Counted from the stretch's first letter, positions 7,169 through 17,936 are shown. The stretch is DNA of 64,000 bases from Psychrobacter sp. I-STPA6b (GCF_020662265.1 NZ_VEWM01000063.1:372001-436000); one strand, 5' to 3'. Notes: generated by a model not told the origin, from the sequence alone. Made by a program: numbers and translations.

Positions 7169-8272
7169 TTATGAGGCATTTTCTGCAGAGACTCGCTGAC
7201 CTTCAATAATACCTTCTGCAATGGTTTCTTGTGTTTCAATTTTATCTTCAACACTGGCAGTTGGTGCATTCTGCTTCTGTTCCATCATCACCTCAGGTTC
7301 ATATTGTAAAGTAGTCAATACTGGAAAATGGTCTGAACCAATGCTCTCTAATCGCTCAATACTTACTAAGGTAAAACTAGGACTATGGAAAATATGGTCT
7401 AATGCCCAACGTAAAAAAGGATAGTCTACATGGAAGGTATTAATAAAATGTCTACCAATACGAGGGTCAAGCAAACCTGAGATACGTTGAAACATACGTG
7501 TGGTCTTTGACCATGCAACATCATTTAAGTCACCCGCTAATATCGCTGTTTGATTGTTCTCTTTAATATGACGACCCACCAATAATAGCTCTGCATCACG
7601 AGTTGTCGATTTTTCTGCCTCCGTTGGACTCGGTGGCATGGGATGCAAACAGTATAACCATATTACCTTATCAGCACTTAGACGTAGCTGAGTATGGATG
7701 GATGGAATATCATCTACGATTAAATATTTTACCTGAGGCTCAATCAGCTCAAACTTAGAATATAAGTGCATACCATATAAATTATCTAAAGGCACTTTTA
7801 CACTATAAGGATAATCTGATTCAATTTGTGTTAATGCTTGCTCCCACTTCTGATCACTTTCTAGAGTCATTAAAATATCAGGTTGTTTTTGTTGCACTTT
7901 ATCAATCAGTGCCTGAGTATTATCATTGGGTGTCAATACATTAGAAACCATAATTTTTAATTGAATGGCATCGGCTTTTTGCTGAGCTGTTTTGACCTCT
8001 TTTTTCCAAAATCGTGTATATGGTAATACCATACGTAATTGGAAAATCAGCGCTAAATTTAGTGCCACAAATAATAGCCACTGCACACCTTGCCAGTGTG
8101 TTGCAAAAACCACCATACCCAACCAAGCAACCACTGCTAGGACAATAAACTGAATACGAGGAAAATCAACACCCCGCACCCACCAATGATCCAAAGGTAA
8201 CCATCCCCACACTGTTACAAATACCATTAACCCTGCCAAATACTGCGCACAGTTATATAAAACAATCTCCAT
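7169..8272 (-). CDS. Membrane-anchored endonuclease/exonuclease/phosphatase family protein
   Basis: A 367-residue protein. Residues 1-85 form three membrane helices (YLAGLMVFVTVWGWLPL, FIVLAVVAWLGMVVFA, LLFVALNLALIFQL); the rest is an EEP (exonuclease III/DNase I-like) domain. Catalytic landmarks are LILAGDLND-like ILAGDLNDV near residue 245, WALDHIFHS near 290 and IGSDHFPV near 313. This arrangement is that of YafD-like proteins, whose substrate is not established. A Glu/Gln-rich tail follows residue 325. It stands alone, with 545 bp of AT-rich sequence upstream. Confidence 0.8.
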   Translation of the reverse strand: MEIVLYNCAQYLAGLMVFVTVWGWLPLDHWWVRGVDFPRIQFIVLAVVAWLGMVVFATHWQGVQWLLFVALNLALIFQLRMVLPYTRFWKKEVKTAQQKADAIQLKIMVSNVLTPNDNTQALIDKVQQKQPDILMTLESDQKWEQALTQIESDYPYSVKVPLDNLYGMHLYSKFELIEPQVKYLIVDDIPSIHTQLRLSADKVIWLYCLHPMPPSPTEAEKSTTRDAELLLVGRHIKENNQTAILAGDLNDVAWSKTTRMFQRISGLLDPRIGRHFINTFHVDYPFLRWALDHIFHSPSFTLVSIERLESIGSDHFPVLTTLQYEPEVMMEQKQNAPTASVEDKIETQETIAEGIIEGQRVSAENAS

Positions 8273-8844
8273 GGTACCTCTTTACATTTATGCCAATGCC
8301 TACAAATTAAATATAGTTGGTAGTTCAACACACCATATCCACCAATCATCCCCAGTCGTACCTAAACTCTGCTTCTTTCAAACTGCTGATTTAAAAGAAT
8401 GCACAATTCATCACAAACTTTATCTTTTCTAAATATACTGGGGCGCTAGACTAACACAAACGTAATTTTCTGTCCGTGGTTAACCCTATTTATTATGCTT
8501 AATATTAATATTTTAAATACAAAATCATATTTTTAATAATAATATTTTATATATTTTGCACAGTCTAACTCTCCATACTCACAAAATAGCGAGTATAAAA
8601 GCGTCTAAACAAGGCTATTTACAAATCCCATAATTTTTTTAATGATTTATAATTACCATCTATCTAAAAAAATGTTACATTTATTCTGATAAATCTTTAG
8701 GGTTATCAATTACTTTATGATTAAATTCAACTTACTGATAACCACAACTTATTAATATACTCAAGATAGTTCAGGCTAAATAATAGACAAGAAACCTGTC
8801 AACATCATCGCCTTATATTGAGTAATACAAAGCTGGGTGACACT
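8273..8844. other. AT-rich intergenic region
   Basis: About 570 bp between divergent genes, with long A/T runs. It presumably carries both promoters. I see no convincing RNA, repeat or terminator in it. Confidence 0.5.
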
Positions 8845-9663
8845 ATGAAATCTTTTATACTATATGATGATGGTCATCATAAATGCATCGCTTTTTCTAT
8901 GCTACAACAAGATGATAGCGTGCCGACCAATCAATTTTTAATCATTGATGGTGAAGATGGCGCTATCATAGACCCAGGTGGTGACTTAACCTTTACACCA
9001 CTTACCGTGCAAGTCAGCAAATATATCTCTATGGATAATGTCCGATATATCATAGGTTCACATCAAGACCCAGATATAATTGCTTCTATGCCACGTTGGC
9101 TTATTCATCTAGAGCATGCCAAACTACTGACACCAAAATTGTGGGAGTATTTTCTACCACACTATAACTCTGCTTTTACTAAAGAGCGTTTAAAAAAAAG
9201 CATCTCTGAAAGACTGCTAAGCATCCCAGATGAAGGGGGTTATTACACTCTTGGTAATAGTGGTATTGTTGCCATACCTGCCCATTTTTTACACTCTGTT
9301 GGTAACTTCCAATTTTATGACCCAGTCAGCCAGATACTATTTTCAGGAGATATGGGCGCATCATTGACTGGACATTCAGGTCAAGCAGTTACTAACTTTA
9401 AAACACATATTGACCAAATGGCAGGCTTTCACAGACGCTACATGAATAGCAAAAAGGCCACTCAATTATGGGCAAATGCGGTCAAAGACCTGCCCATATC
9501 AAAAATGGTGCCGCAACATGGGCTTAGAATAGATGGGCAAGAGATGTTTCATCAATTCTTAAACTGGATCAGTCAGTTAGATTGTGGGGTTGATTTGTTA
9601 AAGGAACAAGATTATGACTTTTGGCGGTTTATACCCGAGTTTTTTCCAGACTTGACCTCATAA
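8845..9663 (+). CDS. MBL-fold protein related to the oxygen-binding diiron (flavodiiron-type) domain
   Basis: A 272-residue metallo-beta-lactamase-fold protein. The ATG at 8845 is preceded by GGGTGAC; the TTG at 8818 would add nine residues with no better site. Metal-site landmarks are SHQDPDI near residue 73 (where flavodiiron proteins have HxExD), PAHFLHSVGNFQFYDP near 153, FSGDMGAS near 175 and PQHG near 230. This is the ODP branch of the family without a flavodoxin domain. Such proteins bind O2 or NO at a diiron site and are often sensory. No partner gene is adjacent. Confidence 0.75.
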   Translation: MKSFILYDDGHHKCIAFSMLQQDDSVPTNQFLIIDGEDGAIIDPGGDLTFTPLTVQVSKYISMDNVRYIIGSHQDPDIIASMPRWLIHLEHAKLLTPKLWEYFLPHYNSAFTKERLKKSISERLLSIPDEGGYYTLGNSGIVAIPAHFLHSVGNFQFYDPVSQILFSGDMGASLTGHSGQAVTNFKTHIDQMAGFHRRYMNSKKATQLWANAVKDLPISKMVPQHGLRIDGQEMFHQFLNWISQLDCGVDLLKEQDYDFWRFIPEFFPDLTS

Positions 9664-9767
9664 AATGACTCTTAATGAAAAAATCTTATTGATTTTTTGA
9701 TGAAATAAAGGCATGGTAAACGGTTCGAGTAATAACGTCATTAAATACAACTGTAAGGAGTGAGATA

Positions 9768-10949
9768 ATGGCTCAACCTGATAATGAGCAAGCAAATCAA
9801 CAAAACAGACTTGTCGTCGGCTTAGTTGGCTGGCGGGGCATGGTTGGTTCAGTATTAATGCAACGTATGCTAGAAGAGCAAGACTTTGATAGCATTACCC
9901 CTATCTTTTTTTCTACCAGTAATGCAGGCGGTCAAGCACCAACTTTTACTGGTGTCACATTAGATGACAATAGCAAAATACTAAAAGATGCCCATGACAT
10001 TAATGAACTTGCTAAGTGTGACGTTATTATTACCTGCCAAGGTGGTGACTACACCAAAGCTGTCCACCAGCCTTTACGTGACTCAGGATGGAATGGTTAC
10101 TGGATTGATGCTGCCAGTAGTTTGCGTATGACTGAAGATAGCACCATCATTCTTGACCCTGTTAATCTTTCAGTCATTGAAACAGCGCTCAAAGAGGGCA
10201 AAAAAGACTTTATTGGTGGCAACTGTACCGTCTCTTTAATGTTAATGGCAATCGGTGAGCTATTTAATCGTGGCTGGGTAGAGTGGGTCTCTGCCATGAC
10301 CTATCAAGCTGCCAGTGGCTCTGGTGCAAACAACATGCGTGAGCTAATCAATGGTATGGGGGTTTTAAGAGACTCCGTTGCTCAGCAACTAGATGACCCT
10401 GCCAGTGCTATTTTGGAGATTGATAAAATCATTGCCAATACACAGCGCAGTGATGATTTTCCAACACAATACTTTGGTGTTCCTCTCGCAGGAAGCTTGA
10501 TTCCATTTATTGACAGTGAGCTGGATAATGGACAGTCTCGCGAAGAGTGGAAAGGCAGTGTGGAAACTAATAAAATTTTAGGCAATAATGATGACACCGC
10601 TATTCCAATTGATGGTATGTGTGTCCGCGTTGGCTCAATGCGTTGTCATGCACAAGGTCTGACCATCAAACTAAAAAAAGATATCCCTCTACAAGAAATC
10701 GAAGATGCCTTACGTAACAGTGGTAACCCTTGGCTAGACGTGGTCGAAAACCACAAAGAGGAAACCATCACTCGCCTAACACCTGTTGCAGTAACTGGCA
10801 CACTGACCGTTGCTCTAGGGCGTTTACGCAAGCTCAATATGGGCGGCGAATACTTAGGCGCATTTACTGTTGGTGATCAATTATTATGGGGAGCTGCTGA
10901 GCCACTACGTCGTATGCTTAATATTTTACAAAAGCAACGCTCTGCCTAA
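9768..10949 (+). CDS. asd: Aspartate-semialdehyde dehydrogenase
   Basis: A 393-residue NADP-dependent enzyme that reduces beta-aspartyl phosphate to aspartate semialdehyde for lysine, threonine, methionine and diaminopimelate synthesis. It has the Rossmann motif [13 protein letters not shown] (residues about 18-30), the active-site cysteine in [10 protein letters not shown] (about 147) and the substrate-binding [21 protein letters not shown] lies 10 bp upstream. The order asd, fimV, truA matches other gamma-proteobacteria. A terminator follows immediately. Confidence 0.97.
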   Translation: MAQPDNEQANQQNRLVVGLVGWRGMVGSVLMQRMLEEQDFDSITPIFFSTSNAGGQAPTFTGVTLDDNSKILKDAHDINELAKCDVIITCQGGDYTKAVHQPLRDSGWNGYWIDAASSLRMTEDSTIILDPVNLSVIETALKEGKKDFIGGNCTVSLMLMAIGELFNRGWVEWVSAMTYQAASGSGANNMRELINGMGVLRDSVAQQLDDPASAILEIDKIIANTQRSDDFPTQYFGVPLAGSLIPFIDSELDNGQSREEWKGSVETNKILGNNDDTAIPIDGMCVRVGSMRCHAQGLTIKLKKDIPLQEIEDALRNSGNPWLDVVENHKEETITRLTPVAVTGTLTVALGRLRKLNMGGEYLGAFTVGDQLLWGAAEPLRRMLNILQKQRSA

Positions 10950-10971
10950 AAAAGACGAAATCAAATAACAC

Positions 10972-11000
10972 AAAAAAGACAGCTTCGGTTGTCTTTTTTG
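10972..11000 (+). terminator. Rho-independent terminator after asd
   Basis: AAAAAAGACA and TGTCTTTTTT enclose GCTTCGGT, a stable UUCG-type loop, 23 bp after the asd stop. Confidence 0.9.
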
Positions 11001-11726
11001 TCAACTCAAGACCATATTAAAGCTAAAAGAACTAAGAAAAAAATATCACATATTCAGTTAATAGCTATACTCAAGCATGACAAATATAAAAAATTTCCAT
11101 TCACCATTCTATCGGGCTACAAATATATAGTAATATATGGTTTGTTGGTCAGAGCATCAGATCCATAATCCATGCTAACAGAGTTGCAAACTATTCAACT
11201 ATCATTATCATCAAATACCATAATGAATTTTGGAACACATTGTACTTAACACCTTTAGCTTAACTAAGGCATTAGTAAGAGGATATATGATATTAACTTC
11301 GCAGCAGCGAAACTTGCTATAATAAATAATAGATAAAAACAGGATGTATAACGACACCTTATATATTATATAATAATGGATAATTAGGTAACGAATAACG
11401 ACATCACAGAAGGTCCGTCATATAACTATTATTGACTCTTAGCTGACTGTACCGACACCTAATCCATGCTATCTATGTAAAATATGTAAAAGTTGAATAA
11501 CTAATTTATCAAAAACTAATGTTTCAAAGATTATAGAACGTGAATCATCAAATCAAAGTACATAAATAAGTAAAGAATGATATGATATGTACCATTAGTC
11601 ATTTATCATCATATACATATAACCTATGGAACGAAATAAACTGGTAATTAAATCTTTATTTTGATATAAAAGTAACAGAATTCTATCTTTATAAAATTTA
11701 GCGTCTACCATTACTGAATATAAAGG
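11001..11726. other. Long AT-rich region upstream of fimV
   Basis: About 725 bp without a supported gene. It has a small hairpin TTCGCAGCAGCGAA near 11298 followed by TTGCTATAATAAAT (good -10), which might start a transcript. No terminator or second structured element supports a small RNA, so I leave it unnamed. Confidence 0.45.
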
Positions 11727-13295
11727 ATGCACATGTCTTGGCAACTACCCCGTCACTTTAACTTGGCAAAACTGTCTGCTGTTATTTCACTATTACTGAC
11801 AGGTAACACACTGTACGCTGCAAATATTGGCTCAACTCAGGTTAACTCCAATCAATACGAACCATTATCTGCCACAATAGATATTAGTGATATTGACCCA
11901 GATAACTTTTCTGTGTCTTTAGCAGATAATAGCACTTATCGAGAGCTTGGCTTAAATTCAAAATCTACAATGTCAGCACGATTTGTAAAAACTGGTGCAA
12001 ACTCTGGGCGTGTCATTATTACAACCTCTACTCCCTTAGCGGATCCTTTTGCTGACGTTGTACTGACAGTCAATGATAATGGTAATCAAAAAGTTATCCC
12101 AAAGACACTTCTATTACCGTTAGATAAGACATCAAAAAGTGTTTCTGCGCCACAAGTTGCTGCCCAGCCTAAAACGACAGGAAATACAGCTCAACCAAAT
12201 CTGCCTATGATTACTCCATTACCTGCCAAAACAACAGGTACTCCTTTAGTAGTGAATAAATCAGCACCACCACCATTGCAGACAGCGCCTATCTCTACGC
12301 CAAAACCAAGCACTGTAGAGACAACTGACTCTGAGATAATGGTCAAAGATAGTGCAACAAATACGACAGACTTTGCATCTAGTGCAAGTGGTACTGATGT
12401 ACAATCTGATATCCTAAAAATACAGATTAACCGTACCTATCGTACACCAACTGGTGAGACGATCGCCACACAGAATACTTTAACAGACTCTGATGATGCA
12501 CCTGCCACACAAACAGCCAGTCAACAAACAGAACAAGAAAGTGAAACAGTCATTGCTACAGCTACTACAGAAACAGAAACTACCAATGTAGAAGAAGGTG
12601 AACAGGTCACGGCGACAACCAACACTCAAAGTGATGATAACAATGCTAGTACTCCAAGCATTGCTGCTGGCAAGTCTACTTATACCGTACAACGCAATGA
12701 CAACTTATGGACAATTGCTAGTCAAATTGCAAAAGAAAACAACTTAGATGTACCAACGGTAATGAAGCAAATTCAAGCTCATAACCAAGATGCCTTTATT
12801 AATAACGATGTTAGCCTTCTAAAAGCAAATGCAACACTAACCTTGCCAGATTATGAAGTCATTCCATCTAAACTTGGTATCAGAGCAGCTACTGAAGCAC
12901 GGCAGTCACAACAAAATCAAAGTGCCAGAACTAGTAACCGTAGCAATAGACATAGTAGCAACCGACGCTCAAACCGTAATGCACGTAATAGTCACACACC
13001 AACACGCACAGCAAGAACTGCTCAAGCACTACCAAGTAAGCCACAAGTCACACTGGTTACTCCAGGTAACTCAGGCAGTGCTACGGGTAGCCAAACACGC
13101 AACAGTGCAAATGGTAGTGGGTTAAATAATGATTTAGTCAATAAACTACAAACAACCCGCCAACAAACTGCAAATAGAGCACAACAAGTGCGTAGTTTGA
13201 GTGGTCAACTATCTGAAAGTACAAGACAGATACAATTACAAAATAAACGCTTAGCTGAACTTGAGCAACGTCTAAAAAACTTACGTAATAATTAA
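11727..13295 (+). CDS. FimV periplasmic half (LysM-like, coiled coil)
   Basis: A 522-residue exported protein. It has a signal sequence (about residues 10-33), then a FimV N-terminal domain (ANIGSTQVNSNQYEPLSATI, RELGLNSKS), a Pro/Thr-rich linker, a LysM-type peptidoglycan-binding segment YTVQRNDNLWTIASQIA (about 318-375) and a basic Ser/Asn/Arg-rich stretch. A terminal coiled coil (about 475-522, LSGQLSESTRQIQLQNKRLAELEQRL) ends exactly where a normal FimV would enter the membrane. FimV/HubP proteins organise the cell pole and type IV pili. The stop at 13295 and a fresh gene start at 13368 split FimV into two proteins. Confidence 0.85.
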   Translation: MHMSWQLPRHFNLAKLSAVISLLLTGNTLYAANIGSTQVNSNQYEPLSATIDISDIDPDNFSVSLADNSTYRELGLNSKSTMSARFVKTGANSGRVIITTSTPLADPFADVVLTVNDNGNQKVIPKTLLLPLDKTSKSVSAPQVAAQPKTTGNTAQPNLPMITPLPAKTTGTPLVVNKSAPPPLQTAPISTPKPSTVETTDSEIMVKDSATNTTDFASSASGTDVQSDILKIQINRTYRTPTGETIATQNTLTDSDDAPATQTASQQTEQESETVIATATTETETTNVEEGEQVTATTNTQSDDNNASTPSIAAGKSTYTVQRNDNLWTIASQIAKENNLDVPTVMKQIQAHNQDAFINNDVSLLKANATLTLPDYEVIPSKLGIRAATEARQSQQNQSARTSNRSNRHSSNRRSNRNARNSHTPTRTARTAQALPSKPQVTLVTPGNSGSATGSQTRNSANGSGLNNDLVNKLQTTRQQTANRAQQVRSLSGQLSESTRQIQLQNKRLAELEQRLKNLRNN

Positions 13296-13367
13296 TAATT
13301 CATCATCGCTGTCATAGCATTGTCCTTATAAAAACAATTTAAAAACGGCGATGACGAAGGAGAAAAT

Positions 13368-15413
13368 ATGAATATTCTTTTATATATTATCATTGGTCTG
13401 ATTGTCCTATTGACAATTATCCTTTTTTTGATGCGATCAAAAAATTCTGCTAAACAAGCTTCTACTCAGACCGTTGCTCCTGTCTCACCGAAGCTAGAGC
13501 AAGAAACAAAGACTCCTGTACCAACACCAATACCAGAAAAAGACCCGATCACCGTTGCTCAAACTTACATTGACCAGCAGCGTTATGATGATGCCTCAGA
13601 AGTCTTAACAAAAGGACTGAGTACAGAGCCAAAAAATACAGGATATATGCTCAAGTTACTTTCTGTATATGCACTGAATAATAAGCAGCAAGACTTTGAA
13701 ACCTTATATCAGCGTATCCAATCAGAAGCTGACTTAAGTACCTTGCAACAAGCAAAAGAAATTAGATCTTCATTTATAGATCCAAGCCTTGAAGTTGCCT
13801 CAGAAACCATTGTCAATAGTGACTCTCCTGTTGTAGATAGCACACCAAATGACACACTCACTGATGATGAGTTGATGTTCTCACTTGATGATGATCTGGT
13901 ACTTGATGCAGAAGAATCTACACAAGACAGTCTATCAACTGAAGCACCTGCCCTTGATAATACAGCACTTGATAGCACAGATTTAACTTTGGACAGCACT
14001 GAAGAAGCACTATCTTTTGATGATTTAGAAAGTCAGCTTATTGAAGATGCAAAGCCTGAGCTAACAACCAAAGCAACAACAGACTCTCAAGTGGATGATG
14101 ATTTAGAGTTCTCATTTGATAATGAACTAGAACTAGATAATGCAGAAGGCTTGAATGACAATAACAATGATGCAATCAGTATAGAAACACCAACTACTGA
14201 AGATGATCTACTAGCAGACTTCAATATTGAAGAACCATTGGCAACACAACCAGAAGCCAATGCACCAGTAGTTGAAGATACAACTGATACAGACATTACC
14301 CTAACAGACGCTGATGTGTTCTCTTTAGATGCAGAAGAGTTTTCTCTAGACAGTAATAATACTCTAGATACTCATGACAGCTTAGATACGTTAGAAGTTG
14401 CAACTGATTCAGACGCAGATAGCTTCGATTTACAACTAGATGAACCCACACTCCAAGACACCGAACTAGAAGTGGGTGAAGAAGTCTCAGACATCTCCTT
14501 AGAGACATCTAATTTGGATACAATCAATACAGAGGCAACATCTGAAGTTACTGATCTTAGTGATGACTTTGAATTTGACTTTGAAGATGAGCCATCTACA
14601 CCAACACAAACTGAGACTGAAGAAGCTATAACTTCTGATACTGACTTTGAGCTAATAGACGAAGATGTTTCAGAGTTGGCACCTGTTGTTGAAACAGATT
14701 CACTTGATGTTGATTCAAATGTTGACATCGAAGATACCACACCAGTAACTACTGAAGATGCTACTAGCAGTCTACTAGATGACAACTTTGCTGAACTAGA
14801 CTTAGAAGATGAAAGCATCTCGACTCAAGAGAGCATTGTCAATGATACACCAGTGAATGATGCAGAGCTGGTAGAATCCATATCAGAGTTGGAAGATACA
14901 GAAACTGTAGACACTAATATTCAAGCTCTAGATATAGAGCAGAATCTAGAGCAACCAATAATCGAAGCAGATGCTGAACCTGAGCTGGTAGTACCAGAAG
15001 TAACAGAACACACACCTGCTGAGGCTGCTATCGAAGAGTCACCTATCGCTGATACAACAGATGAAATCTCTGTATTTAATCCAGATACCATCTCTCAGCT
15101 TGATGCACTAAACTTCGATATGTTTGATGCACCAGAAACAGCATCAGATATTGATCCAGCTCTAGCGCACGAGGTGTCTTCAGACGCTCCAGTAACTACT
15201 GAGACAGCAATGGTTGACGATGCTGTATTTACTGAAAACTTCAACTTTGTTAATGACTTGGATAAAAATCAAATCACACTTGATTTGGCAAAACAATATC
15301 TAGACTTAGGTGAATATGACAGTGCTAGAAGACTGATTAATGAAGTCATTTCTGCTCAAGCCAGCGCAGAGTATACAGCGCAGGCTCAGGCACTACTTGA
15401 GCGTATTCATTAA
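13368..15413 (+). CDS. fimV: FimV cytoplasmic half (membrane anchor, acidic linker, TPR)
   Basis: A 681-residue protein starting from its own strong ribosome binding site (AAGGAGAAAAT then ATG). It has one membrane helix at residues 3-24 (LLYIIIGLIVLLTIILFLM), then TPR-like repeats near 60-130 (AQTYIDQQRYDDASEVLTKGL). A very acidic Asp/Glu/Ser/Thr-rich stretch covers roughly 145-610, and a C-terminal FimV domain (ITLDLAKQYLDLGEYDSARRLINEV) follows. This is the cytoplasmic half of FimV, which in Pseudomonas binds polar and pilus regulators. The first half is the preceding gene, 72 bp upstream. Confidence 0.88.
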   Translation: MNILLYIIIGLIVLLTIILFLMRSKNSAKQASTQTVAPVSPKLEQETKTPVPTPIPEKDPITVAQTYIDQQRYDDASEVLTKGLSTEPKNTGYMLKLLSVYALNNKQQDFETLYQRIQSEADLSTLQQAKEIRSSFIDPSLEVASETIVNSDSPVVDSTPNDTLTDDELMFSLDDDLVLDAEESTQDSLSTEAPALDNTALDSTDLTLDSTEEALSFDDLESQLIEDAKPELTTKATTDSQVDDDLEFSFDNELELDNAEGLNDNNNDAISIETPTTEDDLLADFNIEEPLATQPEANAPVVEDTTDTDITLTDADVFSLDAEEFSLDSNNTLDTHDSLDTLEVATDSDADSFDLQLDEPTLQDTELEVGEEVSDISLETSNLDTINTEATSEVTDLSDDFEFDFEDEPSTPTQTETEEAITSDTDFELIDEDVSELAPVVETDSLDVDSNVDIEDTTPVTTEDATSSLLDDNFAELDLEDESISTQESIVNDTPVNDAELVESISELEDTETVDTNIQALDIEQNLEQPIIEADAEPELVVPEVTEHTPAEAAIEESPIADTTDEISVFNPDTISQLDALNFDMFDAPETASDIDPALAHEVSSDAPVTTETAMVDDAVFTENFNFVNDLDKNQITLDLAKQYLDLGEYDSARRLINEVISAQASAEYTAQAQALLERIH

Positions 15414-15493
15414 TATTGCTATCCTTATCAATATATGTGATAAGAGCATCCATTATTGGATAAAACAAAACTCATCCTAAATTGGATAACCTT

Positions 15494-15527
15494 AAAAGAC
15501 ATAAAGTTTCGGCTTTATGTCTTTTTT
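15494..15527 (+). terminator. Rho-independent terminator after the fimV genes
   Basis: AAAAGACATAAAG and CTTTATGTCTTTTTT pair around TTTCGG, a UUCG-type loop, with a T tract. Confidence 0.9.
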
Positions 15528-15573
15528 AACTGCTTCAGTTTAACTGCTTTATATTAATAAGTGACTTCTTCTA

Positions 15574-16653
15574 ATGTCTGCAAATACGTCTATCTTAAAA
15601 AACGCAACAAACCATAGCCCATCACCCATTCAGCTTATCTATGCGGGTGGAACATTTGGCAGTTACGGAAAGCCTCTGCAAGCGCTAGATGCAAAAACCT
15701 TTATCCCTTTATTACGCACACAAATCCAGCACCATCTAGCCACTTCTGTACAAGTATTAGCAAATGAATGTGTTAAAGATAGTAGCCAGCTAACGCCCAG
15801 TGACCTTGTCTATTTTTATCAGCTGATTTTACAAGCATATCAACAAAAGCAACGTCAGTTTGTTCTTATTACTGGCACAGATACATTAAGCTATCTGTCT
15901 GCGTTTCTAGCAGAAGCTTTTGCAGGTAGTGATATTTGTCTGATTCTTACTGCCAGTATGCGTCCATTATTTGCAGCAGATAATATCCATGAATATCAGT
16001 TAGACCCAAACAGCGACGCATGGCAAAATCTGAAAGATGCCATTGCACTAGCCAATCATGGAGAATCTGGTGTCAAAGTGACATTTTCTGGTGAAGCATG
16101 GGCTGCACAGAGTGTACAAAAAGTACATAGTCATGACCTGATGGCATTTACGGGTCATCAGCGTGTGGGCTACCCTGCCAGCAGTTATGTACAGTCCTTA
16201 TCTGCTAATAAACGGATAACATGGCTAGAAAAACATCTTGCATTACTCAACATCAAAGAGACAGCAAAACAAATCAATATCCCTGTCTTATACTGTGTAC
16301 CTAACCAAACAGCATGGCTAGCTACTGCGCTTGAGCAGACTTTAACCTTAGCACCAACAGGTATCATTCTCATAGGCTTTGGTGCTGGAAATATCCCTTT
16401 TGATACACAATTAGCACAGGTCATGGAGCAGGCATATAATCATGGACATATGCTGGTCTGTACCACACAATGTCCATTTGGTGGAGTCAGTGATACCTAT
16501 GCAGCCGGTAGCTGGCAATATGACCACCATGTCATCTCTGGTCAGCGTCTAACCATACCTGCTATTTATGCCCGCTTACTATGGTTGAATTTAACATTAG
16601 ATACACCCAGACAACGCCGTCAACGCTGGACACAAATCATCAAATTAGCATAA
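15574..16653 (+). CDS. Asparaginase/glutaminase-family protein
   Basis: A 359-residue protein of the bacterial L-asparaginase fold. The first catalytic threonine is in LIYAGGTFGSYG (about residue 27) and the second triad in VLITGTDTLSYL (about 104). These are the two signature motifs of the family. The C-terminal part (VLYCVPNQTAW, LIGFGAGNIP) fits the second domain, which normally contributes to substrate and effector binding. There is no export signal, so it resembles cytoplasmic type I enzymes. It lies between fimV and truA; no metabolic partner is adjacent, and the true substrate is not proven. Confidence 0.8.
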   Translation: MSANTSILKNATNHSPSPIQLIYAGGTFGSYGKPLQALDAKTFIPLLRTQIQHHLATSVQVLANECVKDSSQLTPSDLVYFYQLILQAYQQKQRQFVLITGTDTLSYLSAFLAEAFAGSDICLILTASMRPLFAADNIHEYQLDPNSDAWQNLKDAIALANHGESGVKVTFSGEAWAAQSVQKVHSHDLMAFTGHQRVGYPASSYVQSLSANKRITWLEKHLALLNIKETAKQINIPVLYCVPNQTAWLATALEQTLTLAPTGIILIGFGAGNIPFDTQLAQVMEQAYNHGHMLVCTTQCPFGGVSDTYAAGSWQYDHHVISGQRLTIPAIYARLLWLNLTLDTPRQRRQRWTQIIKLA

Positions 16654-16683
16654 TCATCTTTTTATTATATAAGCTATCTTATT

Positions 16684-17523
16684 ATGAGTAACTCAAAAGT
16701 AAACAATACTGTGACGTCACTAAGCCAACGTTATGCCATCGGTATTGAGTTTATTGGCACAAACTATCGTGGCTGGCAGAGACAACAAGAAGTTGAGTGT
16801 GTACAAGAAGTACTAGAAAATGCCTTTAGCAAGGTTGCTAATGAAAATATCGAGGTCGTGGCAGCAGGACGTACCGATGCAGGCGTACATGCAGGTAATA
16901 TGATAGCGCATTTTGATACCACAGCCACACGCAGTATCAATAACTGGATGCGTGGGGTTAATAGCTTACTTCCAGATGATATTGCTCTACGTTGGATTCA
17001 GCCTGTACCAACTGAGTTTCATGCCAGATTTGCAGCCATTGCTCGTCGCTATCGTTATATCACTCTCAATCAGCCTCAACGCCCTGCTCTTTTGCATCAT
17101 CAAGTCACTCACATTCATGAGCCACTAGATTTCCAGCGTATGTTAACAGCAGCTGCTTATATTGAAGGAACACATGACTTCTCTAGCTTTCGAGCAGCCG
17201 CATGTCAATCCAAACAACCCGTTCGACAAGTCAGCCATGCAAGACTGTTACAACATGGGGCATTTATTATACTAGATATCCAAGCAGATGGATTTTTACA
17301 CCATATGGTTCGTAACTTAATGGGGACATTATATGCTATTGGCACAGGTGAACTTTATCCAGAAGATTTTTTGACCATTCTGGCAAAAAAAGACCGCACT
17401 ATTGCACCACCAACAGCATCTGCCAATGGACTATATTTTGTCAATGCCTACTATCCTGAAGCATTACAGCAAATACTACCACAAATGCCTCTCACTCCTT
17501 TATGGCTGAATCTTCCTTCATAA
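16684..17523 (+). CDS. truA: tRNA pseudouridine(38-40) synthase
   Basis: A 279-residue enzyme that makes pseudouridine at positions 38-40 of the tRNA anticodon arm. The catalytic aspartate is in AAGRTDAGVHAGNMI (about residue 65). GWQRQ (about 33), RRYRYITLN (about 120), FRAAACQSKQPVR (about 170) and FLHHMVRNLMGTL (about 205) are family signatures. Start ATG at 16684; the extra N-terminal 15 residues before YAIGIEF are slightly longer than usual. It is the third gene in the conserved asd-fimV-truA order. Confidence 0.97.
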   Translation: MSNSKVNNTVTSLSQRYAIGIEFIGTNYRGWQRQQEVECVQEVLENAFSKVANENIEVVAAGRTDAGVHAGNMIAHFDTTATRSINNWMRGVNSLLPDDIALRWIQPVPTEFHARFAAIARRYRYITLNQPQRPALLHHQVTHIHEPLDFQRMLTAAAYIEGTHDFSSFRAAACQSKQPVRQVSHARLLQHGAFIILDIQADGFLHHMVRNLMGTLYAIGTGELYPEDFLTILAKKDRTIAPPTASANGLYFVNAYYPEALQQILPQMPLTPLWLNLPS

Positions 17524-17711
17524 GTAATATAAAAAATAAGAGGCGTTAATAGGTTGCTTATTTCAGTTACTGATATTGTATAGTTACTGAATGTATACAT
17601 TTATAAAGCATAGCTTGACTTTTATGTCAAGTATTGCCTGCCTTTTATGTTGCGTTTCTATAAGGGCTTGCGTATAATATCGGCTTATTTTCATTGTATA
17701 GACAACAGATT

Positions 17712-17936
17712 ATGGCAAAAAAAGACGACATTATTGAGTTTGAAGGGGAAGTCATCGACACACTACCCAACACCCTATTTAAAGTACGTTTGGAAAATGG
17801 GCATGAAATCATTGCACATATTTCTGGAAAAATGCGTAAACATTACATTCGCATTTTAACGGGTGATAAGGTAAAAGTAGAAATGACGCCTTACGATTTG
17901 ACCAAAGGTCGTATTACCTACCGTGGTAAAACCTAA
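17712..17936 (+). CDS. infA: Translation initiation factor IF-1
   Basis: A 74-residue OB-fold protein beginning [21 protein letters not shown] place the start at 17712, the standard MAKK N-terminus, rather than at 17694. IF-1 binds the ribosomal A site with IF-2 and IF-3 during initiation. The motifs [24 protein letters not shown] and [12 protein letters not shown] are intact. It is monocistronic and ends at a bidirectional terminator. Confidence 0.97.
   Translation: MAKKDDIIEFEGEVIDTLPNTLFKVRLENGHEIIAHISGKMRKHYIRILTGDKVKVEMTPYDLTKGRITYRGKT

Noticed and set aside
13296-13367. Frameshift or pseudogene between the FimV halves
   Set aside because: The gap has a clean ribosome site and the second gene starts precisely before its membrane helix, so fission fits better than decay.
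13709-14818. Serine-rich minus-strand frames opposite the second FimV gene
   Set aside because: They mirror the Asp/Glu codons of the acidic stretch and have no independent support.
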